DNA of 64,000 nt from Microbacterium schleiferi (lineage in GTDB: Bacteria; Actinomycetota; Actinomycetes; Actinomycetales; Microbacteriaceae). Under the pieces are notes generated by a model. It made no database searches and was not told the DNA's origin. It was given only the letters and a program-made list of their open reading frames with translations. This document shows, piece after piece, positions 8,856 through 18,475 of the stretch; positions within the stretch are counted from its first letter, which is position 1; each line of letters starts with the position of its first letter. A program made the translations under genes and the position numbers. The stretch covers positions 1,302,001 through 1,366,000 of the forward strand of contig NZ_CP064760.1 in assembly GCF_015565955.1 (NCBI RefSeq). Reading direction: 5' to 3'.

Positions 8856-9806
8856 ATGGCAGGCGAAACGACGCGGGAACTCCATCGGGTAGCGCACCTG
8901 TATTACGTCCAGCAGATGACAATGGAGGCGATCGCGCGGGATCTGAGCACATCTCGTTCCACGGTCTCGCGGTTGATCGAACGTGCACGGCAGTTGGGAA
9001 TCGTCACAATCCAGGTGCACACGCCCAGCGACCTTGATCCGCAGATTCACCGCGCGCTTGCCCAGCGCTTCGGCGTAGCGATGCATGTGGTCCCCATTCC
9101 CCGCGGGCTGAACGACATCGACACGCATGACCGTGTCTGTGCTGCGGCAGCCTCGCTTCTGCCCCGGTTCTTCAGCAGCGGCCAGAACTTGGGCCTCGCG
9201 TGGGGCTCTACGACGAACACGATCAGCCAGCACCTTGGCAGCCATCCGCTCGTGCGCGCACAGGTCGTGCAGCTCAGTGGTGCCGGGAGTGCAACAGGAG
9301 TTGACTTCGCGAACGACATCATGCACAGATTCGGAACTGCGTTCAGCGCGGATCTGCAGCACTTTCCTGTGCCGGCCTTCTTCGACAACCCGGAGGCGAA
9401 GAAGATCATGTGGCGCGAGCGAAGTGTCAGCCGGATTCTCGCTCTCCACACCCAACTGGATGTCGCGCTCTTCGGCATCGGTTCCCCGCGCGCAGAGGTA
9501 CCCAGCAAGGTCTATCGCCAGGACTACCTCGACAAGTCCGACTATGACGGGCTGGTCCAGTCGGGAGTCGTGGGGGATATCGCGACGGTCTTCTTTCGTG
9601 CTGACGGGAGCACGAACGACATCCCGCTGAACGCGCGGTCCACGGGCCCGAGCTTCGATGTGTTGCGGCGTACGCCCCGCCGGATCTGTGTGCTCTCAGG
9701 CAAGAGCAAGCTGCTTGCGCTGAGAGGTGCTCTCGCGGCCGGGCTGATCTCGGACCTGATCATCGACGAGGTGAGCGCGGAGTGGCTCACGCGAAGTCTG
9801 GGTTGA
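8856..9806 (+). CDS. SorC/DeoR-type sugar-binding-domain transcriptional regulator
   Basis: 316 residues from ATG at 8856, chosen because GAGAGG precedes it and the family begins a few residues before the helix-turn-helix; upstream in-frame ATGs give an unrelated leader. The N-terminal HTH is LYYVQQMTMEAIARDLSTSRSTVSRLIERARQ, in two overlapping helices. The rest matches the SorC-type effector domain (GLAWGSTTNTISQHL, VALFGIGSP, GVVGDIATVFF, VLSGKSKLLALRGAL). Such proteins sense phosphorylated sugars or other metabolites. It is divergent from the TRAP operon, so it is the probable local regulator. Confidence 0.9.
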   Translation: MAGETTRELHRVAHLYYVQQMTMEAIARDLSTSRSTVSRLIERARQLGIVTIQVHTPSDLDPQIHRALAQRFGVAMHVVPIPRGLNDIDTHDRVCAAAASLLPRFFSSGQNLGLAWGSTTNTISQHLGSHPLVRAQVVQLSGAGSATGVDFANDIMHRFGTAFSADLQHFPVPAFFDNPEAKKIMWRERSVSRILALHTQLDVALFGIGSPRAEVPSKVYRQDYLDKSDYDGLVQSGVVGDIATVFFRADGSTNDIPLNARSTGPSFDVLRRTPRRICVLSGKSKLLALRGALAAGLISDLIIDEVSAEWLTRSLG

Positions 9807-9938
9807 CCTGCGGCCTGGGCTGACTCAGCCCACGGCGAGGCGGCCATGAGCCATCCGTGCCTATCTCGTCGCACCATGCCGGCAACGGCCGCGCGCCGAA
9901 GGAGTTCCGCAGCGGCACCGACCTAGGATTGTCGGGTC

Positions 9939-11345
9939 ATGATCAGACCCGACCTCAGCCTCCCGATCCCCGAGACCATCGAGGCAGCGCACTTCATCGG
10001 TATCGGCGGCTCGGGGATGTCGGGCCTTGCCGGAATGTTCCTGGATCGCGGCATCCGCGTCTCGGGCTCGGACCGCGCCGACAGCGCAGCGCTCCAAGCC
10101 CTCGCCGCCCGCGGAGCACGCGTCCACGTCGGCCACGATGCCGCACACCTCGGTGACGCGGACACGGTCATCCACACGGGGGCGATCTGGCCCGAGAACC
10201 CCGAATTCGTCACGGCGAAGGAGCGGGGACTTCCTGTCATCCATCGCTCGCAGGCACTGTATTGGCTGATCGGTCCGCGTCCGCTGGTCTCGGTCGCGGG
10301 CGCGCACGGCAAGACCACCTCCACGGGGATGATCGTCACGGCGCTGCGCGCTCTTGGTGCCGAGCCGAGCTTCGTCAACGGGGGAGTCATCGCCGACCTC
10401 GGCGTGTCGAGCGGCACCGGATCCGACAATCTGTTCGTCATCGAAGCCGACGAGTCCGACGGCACGTTCCTGCTCTATGACACCGCGATCGCGCTGATCA
10501 CGAACATCGACCCCGACCACCTGGATCACTGGGGGAGCCGGGAGGCCTTCGACGCCGCATTCGCAAGCTTTGCCAACAAGGCGCGTGAGGCCGTCGTGCT
10601 GTCATCGGATGACGAGGGCGCGCGTCGCATCCTTCCCCACCTCACCCACCCCCGGGTCGTGACCTTCGGGAAGGCGGAGGATGCGGATGTGCGCGTGCAC
10701 GGCATCCGTACCGATGGACCGGTGTCTTTCGAACTCACGCACGACGGCCAGACGGTTTCGGCAGCGCTCGCGATCCCGGGCGAGCACAACGCCGTCAACG
10801 CGGCGGGAGCGGTGGCTGTCCTCCTGACGCTCGGACACGAGTTCGATGCCGCGGTGAAGGCTGTCGAGAGCTTCGCCGGCACCGTACGCCGCTTCGAACT
10901 GCACGGTACTGAGCGTGGTGTGAGTGTCTACGACGATTACGCGCATCATCCGACCGAGGTTGCTGCTGCGCTCGCCGCGGCGCGCACTGTGATCGGCGAC
11001 GGGCGCATCATCGCGCTGCATCAGCCGCACACCTACTCGCGAACGCAGCAGATGGCCGCCGAGTTCGCGCAGGTGCTCGAGACCCACGCTGATCACACCG
11101 TCGTCTTGGACGTTTACGGTGCCCGCGAAGATCCGATCCCCGGCGTGACCGGTGAGCTCGTGTCGCGCCGGTTCACGGATGCCGATCGCGTTCACTTCGA
11201 GCCGGATTGGGCTGCCGCGGCCGCCTACACCGCCTCGGTCGCGCGGGAGGGGGACTACGTCATCACTCTCGGCTGCGGCAACGTCTACCTCATCATTCCC
11301 GACGTGCTTGCTGCGCTCGGCCGATCGGGCGCACCGGCGGAGTAG
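9939..11345 (+). CDS. murC: UDP-N-acetylmuramate--L-alanine ligase MurC
   Basis: 468 residues, the normal length. It has the Mur ligase N-terminal motif [14 protein letters not shown], the ATP P-loop [10 protein letters not shown] near residue 124, [21 protein letters not shown], and the C-terminal domain with [11 protein letters not shown] and HQPHTYSRT. It adds L-Ala to UDP-MurNAc in the cytoplasm, the first peptide step of peptidoglycan. ftsQ follows after 2 bp. The gene normally upstream, murG, has been moved about 9.7 kb away by the inserted cassette, so murC may now need its own promoter in 9807-9938. Confidence 0.97.
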   Translation: MIRPDLSLPIPETIEAAHFIGIGGSGMSGLAGMFLDRGIRVSGSDRADSAALQALAARGARVHVGHDAAHLGDADTVIHTGAIWPENPEFVTAKERGLPVIHRSQALYWLIGPRPLVSVAGAHGKTTSTGMIVTALRALGAEPSFVNGGVIADLGVSSGTGSDNLFVIEADESDGTFLLYDTAIALITNIDPDHLDHWGSREAFDAAFASFANKAREAVVLSSDDEGARRILPHLTHPRVVTFGKAEDADVRVHGIRTDGPVSFELTHDGQTVSAALAIPGEHNAVNAAGAVAVLLTLGHEFDAAVKAVESFAGTVRRFELHGTERGVSVYDDYAHHPTEVAAALAAARTVIGDGRIIALHQPHTYSRTQQMAAEFAQVLETHADHTVVLDVYGAREDPIPGVTGELVSRRFTDADRVHFEPDWAAAAAYTASVAREGDYVITLGCGNVYLIIPDVLAALGRSGAPAE

Positions 11346-11347
11346 CG

Positions 11348-12475
11348 GTGCGTCGGCCGACCCCGCTCCCGCCGTCCGGCCCTCCGCCGGGTGCTGACGA
11401 CGAAGCCCCCGCTCCCGCTCGTTCAGGCAAGCGGGGCTGGCGCGGTGCTGCGCCCGACGGAAACGGACCGGAGCCGGCCGCCGACCCGCGTGAGGAGCAG
11501 GTTTCCGGGCCGCTCGAGAGCGCCATAACGGAGCCGATCGATCTGCCCGTCCGCCCCACGCCCGCACCGATCTGGCCGATCGTGCCGGATTCCGACCCCG
11601 CTGCGCGGGTGACGGATGCGGCATCCGGCCCTTCCGAGGTGTCGCGGGATGACTCATCAGCGGGGGAGCCGGTCACGACGCCGGCGGATCAGCCTGCCGA
11701 GGGCGCCGAAGCGGTGGGGATGCGGGAAGTCTGGCGCGCAGCCAGAGCGAGGCGCCGCGCCCTCAAATCCGAGGTACGCCGGTTCACCGCTCGCGCGCGC
11801 CGCCGACGCGCGGTCTGGCTCGGTTCCCTCGCCGCCGTCGTCCTCGTTGCGCTCGGAAGTGTCGGCGCCGCGTACAGCCCGCTGTTCGCGGTCGAGACGA
11901 TCACGGTAGCGGGAGCGCAGCAACTGGACGCCGCGGCCGTGTCCGACGCCCTGTCGTCGCAGCTGGGCGCGCCGCTGCCGCTCGTGGACGAGAGCGCCAT
12001 CAAGGCCGCGCTGGTGGGCTTCCCGCTCGTCGAGTCGTATACGGTGGAGGCCCAACCCCCGCACGACCTTGTCGTCCGGGTGGTCGAACGAACCCCGATC
12101 GGTGTGATTTCCTCGCCCGCGGGGTACACGCTCGTCGATGCTGCCGGTGTCGCGCTGTCGACCACACAGACACCTGCCCCCGGGAGACCTGTGCTGCAAG
12201 TCACGGGTGGAACGGCCTCGGAAGCCTTTGGCGCCGTGGGACACGTGCTGCGGTCGCTGCCCGCCGAGATCATGTCCCAGGTCACAGAAGCGTCGGCGAC
12301 GACTCCGAATGACGTGACACTGACTCTCGGCGGGACCGGCACGCAGATCGTCTGGGGCAACGCCGATGAGTCCTCGAACAAGACGATCGCGCTGGCCGCA
12401 GCGATGCAGGTGCGCCCGCCCGACACCGTGTCGCGGTACGACGTCTCCTCGCCCTCGGCTGTCGTGATTCAGTGA
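11348..12475 (+). CDS. ftsQ: Cell division protein FtsQ/DivIB
   Basis: 375 residues from GTG at 11348, directly after murC. A long Pro/Ala-rich cytoplasmic arm of about 150 residues with an Arg-rich patch is followed by one membrane helix (about 155-177), then the POTRA domain (YSPLFAVETITVAGAQQLDAAAV) and the FtsQ C-terminal domain. FtsQ links early and late divisome proteins. The large N-terminal extension is common in Microbacteriaceae. Identification relies on POTRA pattern and position between murC and ftsZ. Confidence 0.93.
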   Translation: MRRPTPLPPSGPPPGADDEAPAPARSGKRGWRGAAPDGNGPEPAADPREEQVSGPLESAITEPIDLPVRPTPAPIWPIVPDSDPAARVTDAASGPSEVSRDDSSAGEPVTTPADQPAEGAEAVGMREVWRAARARRRALKSEVRRFTARARRRRAVWLGSLAAVVLVALGSVGAAYSPLFAVETITVAGAQQLDAAAVSDALSSQLGAPLPLVDESAIKAALVGFPLVESYTVEAQPPHDLVVRVVERTPIGVISSPAGYTLVDAAGVALSTTQTPAPGRPVLQVTGGTASEAFGAVGHVLRSLPAEIMSQVTEASATTPNDVTLTLGGTGTQIVWGNADESSNKTIALAAAMQVRPPDTVSRYDVSSPSAVVIQ

Positions 12476-12656
12476 TGCGCTGACGGTGCTCAGCCCGAAC
12501 GCGCACGCGAGCGCGCGGGATGTGCGACACGCCCCTTCCAGCGCGCGGAATCGAGGGAATCGACGCTTAGTTTCGTGTCTAGGAAATGTATACCCAGCAA
12601 TACTTTATACCTCCAGTTGAGGTTGAAGGTTGCAGGACACGAGCACAGGAGTCGGC
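12476..12656 (+). promoter_or_regulatory. ftsQ-ftsZ intergenic region, probable ftsZ promoter
   Basis: A 181-bp gap with an A/T-rich block that stands out from the GC-rich surroundings: TATACC at 12589-12594 and TTTATAC about 15 bp later, either of which could be a -10 element. It ends with an AGGAG-type site before the ftsZ ATG. ftsZ is usually transcribed from local promoters in actinobacteria; the exact start cannot be fixed from sequence. Confidence 0.4.
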
Positions 12657-13790
12657 ATGAGCCAGAACCAGAACTACCTTGCAGTCATCAAGGTGGTCGG
12701 CGTCGGCGGCGGAGGCGTCAACGCCGTCAACCGCATGATCGAGCTCGGCCTGCGCGGGGTCGAGTTCATCGCCGTCAATACGGATGCCCAGGCTCTGCTG
12801 ATGAGCGACGCCGACGTGAAGCTCGACGTCGGGCGTGAACTCACCCGAGGGCTGGGAGCTGGCGCAGACCCCGAAGTGGGCCGTCGTGCGGCCGAAGACC
12901 ACACCGAGGAGATCGAAGAGGCCCTCCGCGGCGCCGACATGGTGTTCGTCACCGCGGGCGAGGGTGGTGGCACCGGCACCGGTGGTGCGCCCGTCGTCGC
13001 GAAGATCGCCAAGTCGATCGGTGCCCTCACGATCGGTGTCGTGACCAAGCCCTTCTCGTTCGAGGGGCGCCGCCGGCAGAGCCAGGCGGAGACGGGCGTC
13101 TCGCGCCTGAAGGAAGAGGTCGACACCCTCATCGTCGTTCCCAACGACCGGCTCCTCGAGATCAGCGATCGCGGGATCTCGATGATCGAGGCCTTTGCCA
13201 CGGCCGACCAGGTGCTTCTTGCCGGTGTCCAGGGCATCACCGACCTCATCACGACGCCGGGCCTGATCAACCTCGACTTCGCGGACGTGAAGTCCGTCAT
13301 GCAGGGCGCGGGCTCAGCACTCATGGGAATCGGCTCCGCTCGCGGAGCCGACCGGGCGATCAAGGCCGCCGAGCTTGCCGTCGAATCTCCGCTGCTCGAA
13401 GCATCCATCGAGGGGGCTCACGGCGTTCTGCTGTCGATCCAGGGCGGCTCGAACCTCGGCATTTTCGAGATCAACGACGCTGCGCAGCTGGTCAAGGAGG
13501 CCGCGCATCCCGAGGCGAACATCATCTTCGGTACCGTCATCGACGACACCCTCGGCGACGAGGTCCGCGTCACCGTCATCGCTGCCGGGTTCGACGGCGG
13601 TGAACCGCAGACACGGGCCGACGCGGTTCCCGTGGTGCGTCGCGAGCCGGTCGAGCCGCAGGCCGCCGCGAGCGCCGACGAGGAGTCTCAGCGTCCTGAG
13701 CAGCTCGCTCCGGTTCCCTCGATCTCGGATGCCGCCTTCGACTCGGCCTTCGGTGATGACGATCTCGATATCCCCGACTTCCTGAAGTGA
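12657..13790 (+). CDS. ftsZ: Cell division GTPase FtsZ
   Basis: 377 residues. Tubulin-like signature [10 protein letters not shown] near residue 104, N-terminal [15 protein letters not shown], the T7 loop [11 protein letters not shown], and the conserved C-terminal peptide DLDIPDFLK that binds partners such as SepF. FtsZ polymerises into the division ring. ATG 12657 was chosen because it follows an AGGAG site and gives the family start. sepF and the YggS gene follow; ftsA is absent, as expected in actinobacteria. Confidence 0.99.
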   Translation: MSQNQNYLAVIKVVGVGGGGVNAVNRMIELGLRGVEFIAVNTDAQALLMSDADVKLDVGRELTRGLGAGADPEVGRRAAEDHTEEIEEALRGADMVFVTAGEGGGTGTGGAPVVAKIAKSIGALTIGVVTKPFSFEGRRRQSQAETGVSRLKEEVDTLIVVPNDRLLEISDRGISMIEAFATADQVLLAGVQGITDLITTPGLINLDFADVKSVMQGAGSALMGIGSARGADRAIKAAELAVESPLLEASIEGAHGVLLSIQGGSNLGIFEINDAAQLVKEAAHPEANIIFGTVIDDTLGDEVRVTVIAAGFDGGEPQTRADAVPVVRREPVEPQAAASADEESQRPEQLAPVPSISDAAFDSAFGDDDLDIPDFLK

Positions 13791-13833
13791 CGCGAACGGA
13801 TCGCCACCGCGCGTGCGCTCCGGGGCAGCGGCG

Positions 13834-14523
13834 ATGAGCGCGGAAGCGGGGTCAGTCGCTGACCGCCTGGCTCTCATCGATGACCGCATCGCCGTCGCAG
13901 CGCGCGAGGCGGGGCGCTCACCCGCGGAGATCACGCGCATTGTGGTGACGAAGTTCCATCCGGCGTCGCTCGTCGATGAGTTGTACGGCCTCGGCGTACG
14001 AGATGTCGGCGAGAACCGCGTGCAAGAGGTGCTGGAGAAGGTCGACCAGGTGAGCGAGGCGCCCGGACTGCGCTGGCACTTCGTCGGACAGCTGCAGACG
14101 AACAAGGCACGGGCGATACGCCGCGTCGCGTCGGTCGTGCATTCCCTCGACCGCGAGAAACTCGCCGACGCGTTGGATGCCGACAGCGACGACCCGCTGG
14201 ATGTCCTCATCCAAGTGAACTTGACCGACGATCCCGGTCGCGGGGGAGTCTCACCAGAGCGGCTCGGGCCCCTGGCCGAGCACGCCGCCGGATGCCGAGG
14301 ATTGCGGGTGCGCGGGGTCATGGCCGTCGCCCCGCTCGACGAGCGCCCCGCCGAGGCGTTCGAACGGCTCGCGTCTCATGCGCGCACCGTGCGCGAGATC
14401 TTTCCGGATGCGACGTGGATCTCGGCCGGTATGACCGGCGATTTCGAAGCAGCCATCCACGCCGGCGCGACACACCTGCGCATCGGCACGGCAATCACGG
14501 GTCCGCGCCCTGTGCGCGGTTAA
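13834..14523 (+). CDS. YggS-family PLP homeostasis protein
   Basis: About 229 residues. It has the alanine-racemase-like barrel with the PLP lysine in IVVTKFHP, the family signatures GENRVQE and [11 protein letters not shown], and the C-terminal STAGM-type motif (here [26 protein letters not shown]) that holds the phosphate. YggS/PLPBP proteins bind PLP and balance B6 pools without known catalysis. The gene sits between ftsZ and sepF, its usual place. A GTG at 13813 would add seven residues; ATG 13834 is preferred. Confidence 0.94.
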   Translation: MSAEAGSVADRLALIDDRIAVAAREAGRSPAEITRIVVTKFHPASLVDELYGLGVRDVGENRVQEVLEKVDQVSEAPGLRWHFVGQLQTNKARAIRRVASVVHSLDREKLADALDADSDDPLDVLIQVNLTDDPGRGGVSPERLGPLAEHAAGCRGLRVRGVMAVAPLDERPAEAFERLASHARTVREIFPDATWISAGMTGDFEAAIHAGATHLRIGTAITGPRPVRG

Positions 14524-14554
14524 CCTCGGAGCAGACGAGCAAACGGAGGATGCG

Positions 14555-15025
14555 ATGTCGAACCCCTTGAAGAAGACAATGGTCTACCTGGGCCTCGCCG
14601 ATGAGGAAGAGGTCTACGACGAGACCCCCGCGCCCGCGCCGACGCGCAAGTCGGGAGGCGCATCCGTCGAGAAGGCCGCCCCCGTCACGCCGATTCATCG
14701 CCCCGCGGTGGTTCGTCAGCCGGCTGTGGGAGCCCTCAACGAGATCGTCACGGTGCACCCCAAGCAGTACCGTGACGCGCAGGTCATCGCCGAGAGCTTC
14801 CGCGAGGGGGTTCCCGTGATCATCAATCTCTCGCAGATGAGCGATGCCGACGCGCGCCGCCTCATCGACTTCGCCAGCGGGCTCTCGCTGGGCCTCTACG
14901 GCCGCATTGAGCGCGTGACGAGCAAAGTCTTCCTGCTGTCCCCCGAGAATGTGGCGGTCTCAGGAGAGGGTGCCGTCGCGCAAGCGGATCCGGAGGCGGT
15001 TCCTTTCCCCAGACTTGATACGTGA
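14555..15025 (+). CDS. sepF: Cell division protein SepF
   Basis: 156 residues. An N-terminal membrane-binding amphipathic start ([17 protein letters not shown]), a variable linker, and the SepF domain ([32 protein letters not shown], then [21 protein letters not shown]). SepF anchors FtsZ to the membrane and replaces FtsA in actinobacteria. Ends four bases inside the next gene (GTGA overlap), suggesting translational coupling with yggT. Confidence 0.96.
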   Translation: MSNPLKKTMVYLGLADEEEVYDETPAPAPTRKSGGASVEKAAPVTPIHRPAVVRQPAVGALNEIVTVHPKQYRDAQVIAESFREGVPVIINLSQMSDADARRLIDFASGLSLGLYGRIERVTSKVFLLSPENVAVSGEGAVAQADPEAVPFPRLDT

Positions 15026-15321
15026 ACGTCATCCAGATCGTCGCCGGAATCCTCAACGCGGCACTCCTGATCTACATTCTCGTGCTGCTGGGTCGACTCA
15101 TCTTCGAGTGGATCCCCGTCTTCGATCGTGAGTGGCGTCCCCGCGGCGCAATGCTCGTCGTGGCGGAAGGTGTGTACACGGCAACGGACCCTCCGATCCG
15201 TTTTCTCCGCCGGTTCATCCCGCCTCTGCGTATCGGGAGCATCGCCATCGACTTCGCGTTCGCGCTCACGATGCTCTCGTGCTTCATCCTGCTGTCGGTG
15301 ACACGCGCCCTCGCAGGGTGA
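15022..15321 (+). CDS. YggT-family membrane protein
   Basis: 99 residues from GTG at 15022 overlapping the sepF stop. Two hydrophobic segments (about 3-25 and 77-95) flank a loop with [18 protein letters not shown], the YggT family core. The family is found in division clusters between sepF and divIVA and is thought to act in membrane or turgor homeostasis; no biochemical role is fixed. Confidence 0.9.
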   Translation: MNVIQIVAGILNAALLIYILVLLGRLIFEWIPVFDREWRPRGAMLVVAEGVYTATDPPIRFLRRFIPPLRIGSIAIDFAFALTMLSCFILLSVTRALAG

Positions 15322-15418
15322 ATCCACCCACGACTATGCTTTGCTGGTATCAACCGTCCACTACCGCGTGCCGGAACGCACGATCGGCCAGCGGCCGGGC
15401 GAACGAAAGAAGGAAGAA

Positions 15419-16002
15419 ATGCCACTGACTCCGGATGACGTCGTCACCAAGCAGTTCCAGCACGTCCGGTTCAAGGAAGGGTTCGACCCCGACGAGGTCG
15501 ATGACTTCCTCGACGAGGTCGTGGTCGAGTGGCGCAAGGCCCTGGCCGAGAACGAAGAACTCAAGGCGCGCATCGCCGAACTCGAGTCGGGCGCTCCGGC
15601 CGCCCCGAGGCACCGGCCGAGGCACCCGCCGAAGAGGCAGCCCCCGTGCCCGCTGCTGCTCCCGCCAGCACGCCCCTTCCCACGGTGGCAAGTGCCGGCC
15701 TGCTGGAGCTTGCTCAGCGCCTGCACGACGAGCACGTCGCCGAAGGCCAGGCTCGCCACGACCAGCTCATCGCCGAGGCTCAGGCCCAGGCCGCGTCGAT
15801 CATCTCGGATGCCGAGACCCGCGGTCGCGACGAGGTCGCGCGTATGGAAGCAACGAAGGCCGAACTGGATGCCCGCATCGGCGAGCTGCGCGAGTTCGAG
15901 CGTGACTACCGCTCGCAGCTGCGCGGCTTCATCGAGGGCCACCTCAAGAACCTCGACGCTTCTTCGACCGACAGCGCGTCTGTCGCGAACATCACGAACT
16001 GA
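15419..16002 (+). pseudogene. divIVA: DivIVA/Wag31 polar growth protein, frameshifted in this sequence
   Basis: Begins MPLTPDDVVTKQFQHVRFKEGFD with the conserved membrane-binding N-terminus. The frame is lost in the C-run 15603-15606; one added C gives AAPEAPAEAPAEEAAPVP and continues into a long Glu/Arg-rich coiled coil (LAQRLHDEHVAEGQARHDQL and onward), ending at TGA 16000-16002, 194 residues. DivIVA marks the cell poles and recruits wall synthesis; it is essential in studied actinobacteria. A natural null is therefore unlikely and a homopolymer error is the better explanation. Strong AGGAAG site before the ATG. Confidence 0.93.
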
Positions 16003-16010
16003 GGACGCTC

Positions 16011-16772
16011 TTGGCGTCCCGGCCACCCCTGCGTCACGCGGCGGCCGGCATCACGATCGCGCTCCTGGCGATCCTGGTGCTGGCCGCCGATCAGTTCTCG
16101 AAGTACCTCGCCCTCACGAACCTGCCCTTGGAGCAGCCCGTTCCGGTGTGGGGAGAGTTTCTGCAGTTCTATCTGGTGAAGAATCCGGGCGCTGCGTTCT
16201 CGCTCGGCGAGGGTTTCACCTGGATCTTCACCATCGCCCTGGCCGTCGTCGCCGGCGTGATCGTGTGGCTTGCCGCCACACGCGTTCAGTCGCGCCTCTG
16301 GGCGATCGTGCTCGGGCTGCTCCTGGGCGGTGTCCTGGGAAACCTCAGCGACCGCCTCTTCCGTGAGCCCGGTTTCCCCGTGGGGCACGTCGTAGACTTC
16401 ATCAACACGCCGTGGATGTGGTTCTGGATGAGCCCCGCCATCTACAACGTGGCCGACATCTTCATCGTTTCGATGATGATCGGCGTGGCCCTGCTCGTGA
16501 TCGTAGGAGTTCAGATGGACGGCAAGCGACACCACCACCATGAGAGCGACCCCGCCGAGGAGGAGACGATTCTCGGCGCCGCGGGGGACGAGTTCCCTCC
16601 CGGCGGCGGTGTCGCCGGCGGTTTCGACTCCGAGTTTCCTGTCGCAGACCCCTACGCGGGCGTGCCGCGCAGCGAGATCGGGCTGCCGCCGCTGACGGAG
16701 GCCGAGCAGGAGGCCGTTGCCCGGGAGGCGGACCGGATCGCTGACGAGGAATCCCGCCACCGCGACTCGTGA
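16011..16772 (+). CDS. lspA: Lipoprotein signal peptidase LspA with C-terminal extension
   Basis: 253 residues from TTG at 16011. Four membrane helices and the aspartyl-protease pair: Asp in GHVVDFIN (about residue 128) and Asp in YNVADIFI (about 149). The N-terminal DQFSKYLAL and LVKNPGAAFSLGEGFTW are family hallmarks. It cleaves prolipoproteins after lipid attachment; several lipoprotein substrates are encoded in this window. After the last helix there is an acidic tail of about 80 residues beginning with GKRHHHHES, not needed for the core fold. Confidence 0.95.
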   Translation: MASRPPLRHAAAGITIALLAILVLAADQFSKYLALTNLPLEQPVPVWGEFLQFYLVKNPGAAFSLGEGFTWIFTIALAVVAGVIVWLAATRVQSRLWAIVLGLLLGGVLGNLSDRLFREPGFPVGHVVDFINTPWMWFWMSPAIYNVADIFIVSMMIGVALLVIVGVQMDGKRHHHHESDPAEEETILGAAGDEFPPGGGVAGGFDSEFPVADPYAGVPRSEIGLPPLTEAEQEAVAREADRIADEESRHRDS

Positions 16773-16826
16773 GCCGCCGCAACCCGCTGTTGTCTGACCT
16801 CCAGCGCGTTCGAGACGGACGCTGAC

Positions 16827-17755
16827 ATGCCGGCGCGGATGCTGCCGGTTCCGGACGGCCTCGACGGGGCCCGGGTCGATGCCGGTGTAGCCAAGATGCT
16901 GGGGTTCTCCCGCACCTTCGCCGCCGAGGTGGCCGAGGACGGCGGGGTCAGCGAAGAGGGCAGGCCCCTGGGCAAGTCCGACCGGTTGACGGCGGGAACG
17001 GTTCTCGAGGTCGTCTGGACCGATCGCCGTGAACCCGAGGTCGTACCGGCCGTCGTGCCGGGCTTTGGCATCGTGTACGACGACGACGACATCGTGGTCG
17101 TCGACAAGCCGTCGGGCGTTGCCGCCCATCCGTCCGTGGGCTGGGAAGGCCCGACTGTTCTGGGTGCCTTGGCCGCTGCGGGGTTTCAGATCGCCACGAG
17201 CGGTGCCCCGAACGTCAGGGCGTGGTCCATCGCCTGGATGTCGGGACGAGCGGTCTGATGGTCGTGGCCAAGTCGGAGCACGCCTACGGCGTCCTGAAGG
17301 CGGCGTTCAAGGACCGCACGGTGGAGAAGATCTACCACGCCCTCGTCCAGGGGCATCCGGACCCCCTCGCCGGAACGATCGACGCGCCGATCGGTCGGCA
17401 TCCGTCGCACTCGTGGAAGTTCGCGGTCACCCCCGACGGCAAACCGTCGGTCACCCACTATGAGACCATCGAGGCGTTTCGGGGGGCGTCGCTGCTGGAG
17501 ATTCATCTCGAGACGGGACGGACGCATCAGATCCGGGTCCACATGGCTGCCCACCGGCATCCGTGCGTCGGCGACCCGCTGTACGGTGCCGACCCCACGA
17601 TGTCGCAGCGTCTGGGCTTGACGCGCCAGTGGTTGCATGCGCACCGGCTCGCCTTCACACACCCGAGCACGGGGGAGTGGGTCTCCTTCGAATCGCCGTA
17701 TGCGCCGGATCTGGCTCACGCCCTGGCGATCATCCGTGGTGAGGAACTCGAGTGA
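16827..17755 (+). pseudogene. rluD: RluA/RluD-type 23S rRNA pseudouridine synthase, frameshifted in this sequence
   Basis: An S4 RNA-binding domain at the N-terminus (GARVDAGVAKMLGFSRTFAAEVAEDG) is followed by the pseudouridine synthase domain. The frame breaks in the C-run 17206-17209; adding one C reads [20 protein letters not shown], which includes the catalytic Asp in HRLD. The rest ([21 protein letters not shown]) is in the second frame and ends at 17755, 309 residues. The family isomerises uridines in helix 69 of 23S rRNA. It follows lspA, the usual arrangement. The broken frame is most likely a sequencing artefact. Confidence 0.92.
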
Positions 17756-17826
17756 CCTCGCCGATGCTCGTGATGCTCGCGGCGGCGATGGCCGGTGCCA
17801 TCAGATCGTCTGGCTCCTGAGGCGCC

Positions 17827-18420
17827 CTAGAGGCTCGCGAGCAGATCCAGCCGCAGCTGCGCTGTGACGGCGATCAGGGCGTAGTCGAGGACCGTCGCCA
17901 GCAGCGCCCACGAGAAGATCACGCTTCCCACTCGTCGCGCGGGCGCGGCGGTGCTCCAGACGCCGTCGCGGAGCATCCAACCCGTCGTGAACCAGAACAG
18001 GGGGATCGTGACGAGCCAGATTGTCATGCACCAGGGGCACAGCGACCCGTAGACGAAGATGCTCTCGAACGCGAAGTAGTGCACGAGCACGAACGCACCG
18101 GCCACGAAGATGCCGTAGGTCCGCCAGTACCAGCGACGAAGTCCGGATGGCGAGGCCAGTGCACTGACGCCGGCATAGACCGGTCCGAGGAACAACACCA
18201 TGCCGGCGATCGAATTGCTGAACCCGAGGAGGTTCCCGCCGGGGGAGAGCAGGTTCGGGCCGCAGGTGACCAGCACGCCCCACTGGCACGAGATGATCGC
18301 ATCGGCCCCCGTGAGCTGCCCGATGTACTCCAGGTAGAGCAGGAACGCGACGATGGCACCCAATACTCCGCCGACGATCCAGAAGACCGCGAGGGCAGCG
18401 GTGGGTCGGTGCAGGGCCAC
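17827..18420 (-). CDS. Vitamin K epoxide reductase-like membrane protein
   Basis: 197 residues with about five hydrophobic helices. The redox pair CPWC (Cys128, Cys131) sits at a membrane boundary, and the loop GADAIISCQWGVLVTCGPN carries the two partner cysteines, as in VKOR-type quinone-linked thiol oxidoreductases. In actinobacteria VKOR reoxidises DsbA-like proteins for disulfide formation outside the cell. It is convergent with rluD. Confidence 0.9.
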   Translation of the reverse strand: MALHRPTAALAVFWIVGGVLGAIVAFLLYLEYIGQLTGADAIISCQWGVLVTCGPNLLSPGGNLLGFSNSIAGMVLFLGPVYAGVSALASPSGLRRWYWRTYGIFVAGAFVLVHYFAFESIFVYGSLCPWCMTIWLVTIPLFWFTTGWMLRDGVWSTAAPARRVGSVIFSWALLATVLDYALIAVTAQLRLDLLASL

Positions 18421-18475
18421 CCGGCCATTGTCGGCGTGGGCCCCGGTGCTGTGGTGGCCGTCGAGCCGGACTTAA

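Noticed and set aside
256..9938. Prophage or integrative element as the source of the murG-murC insertion
   Set aside because: No integrase, recombinase, attachment repeat or phage gene was found; how it was inserted stays open.
15906..17129. 407-codon open frame on the minus strand
   Set aside because: Antisense across lspA and rluD, low-complexity and without motifs.
17752..17820. 22-codon ORF starting in the rluD stop (GTGA)
   Set aside because: A start overlap with rluD is attractive, but the peptide is featureless and hydrophobic. It may be the beginning of a small gene broken by another indel; there is no evidence to support a call.
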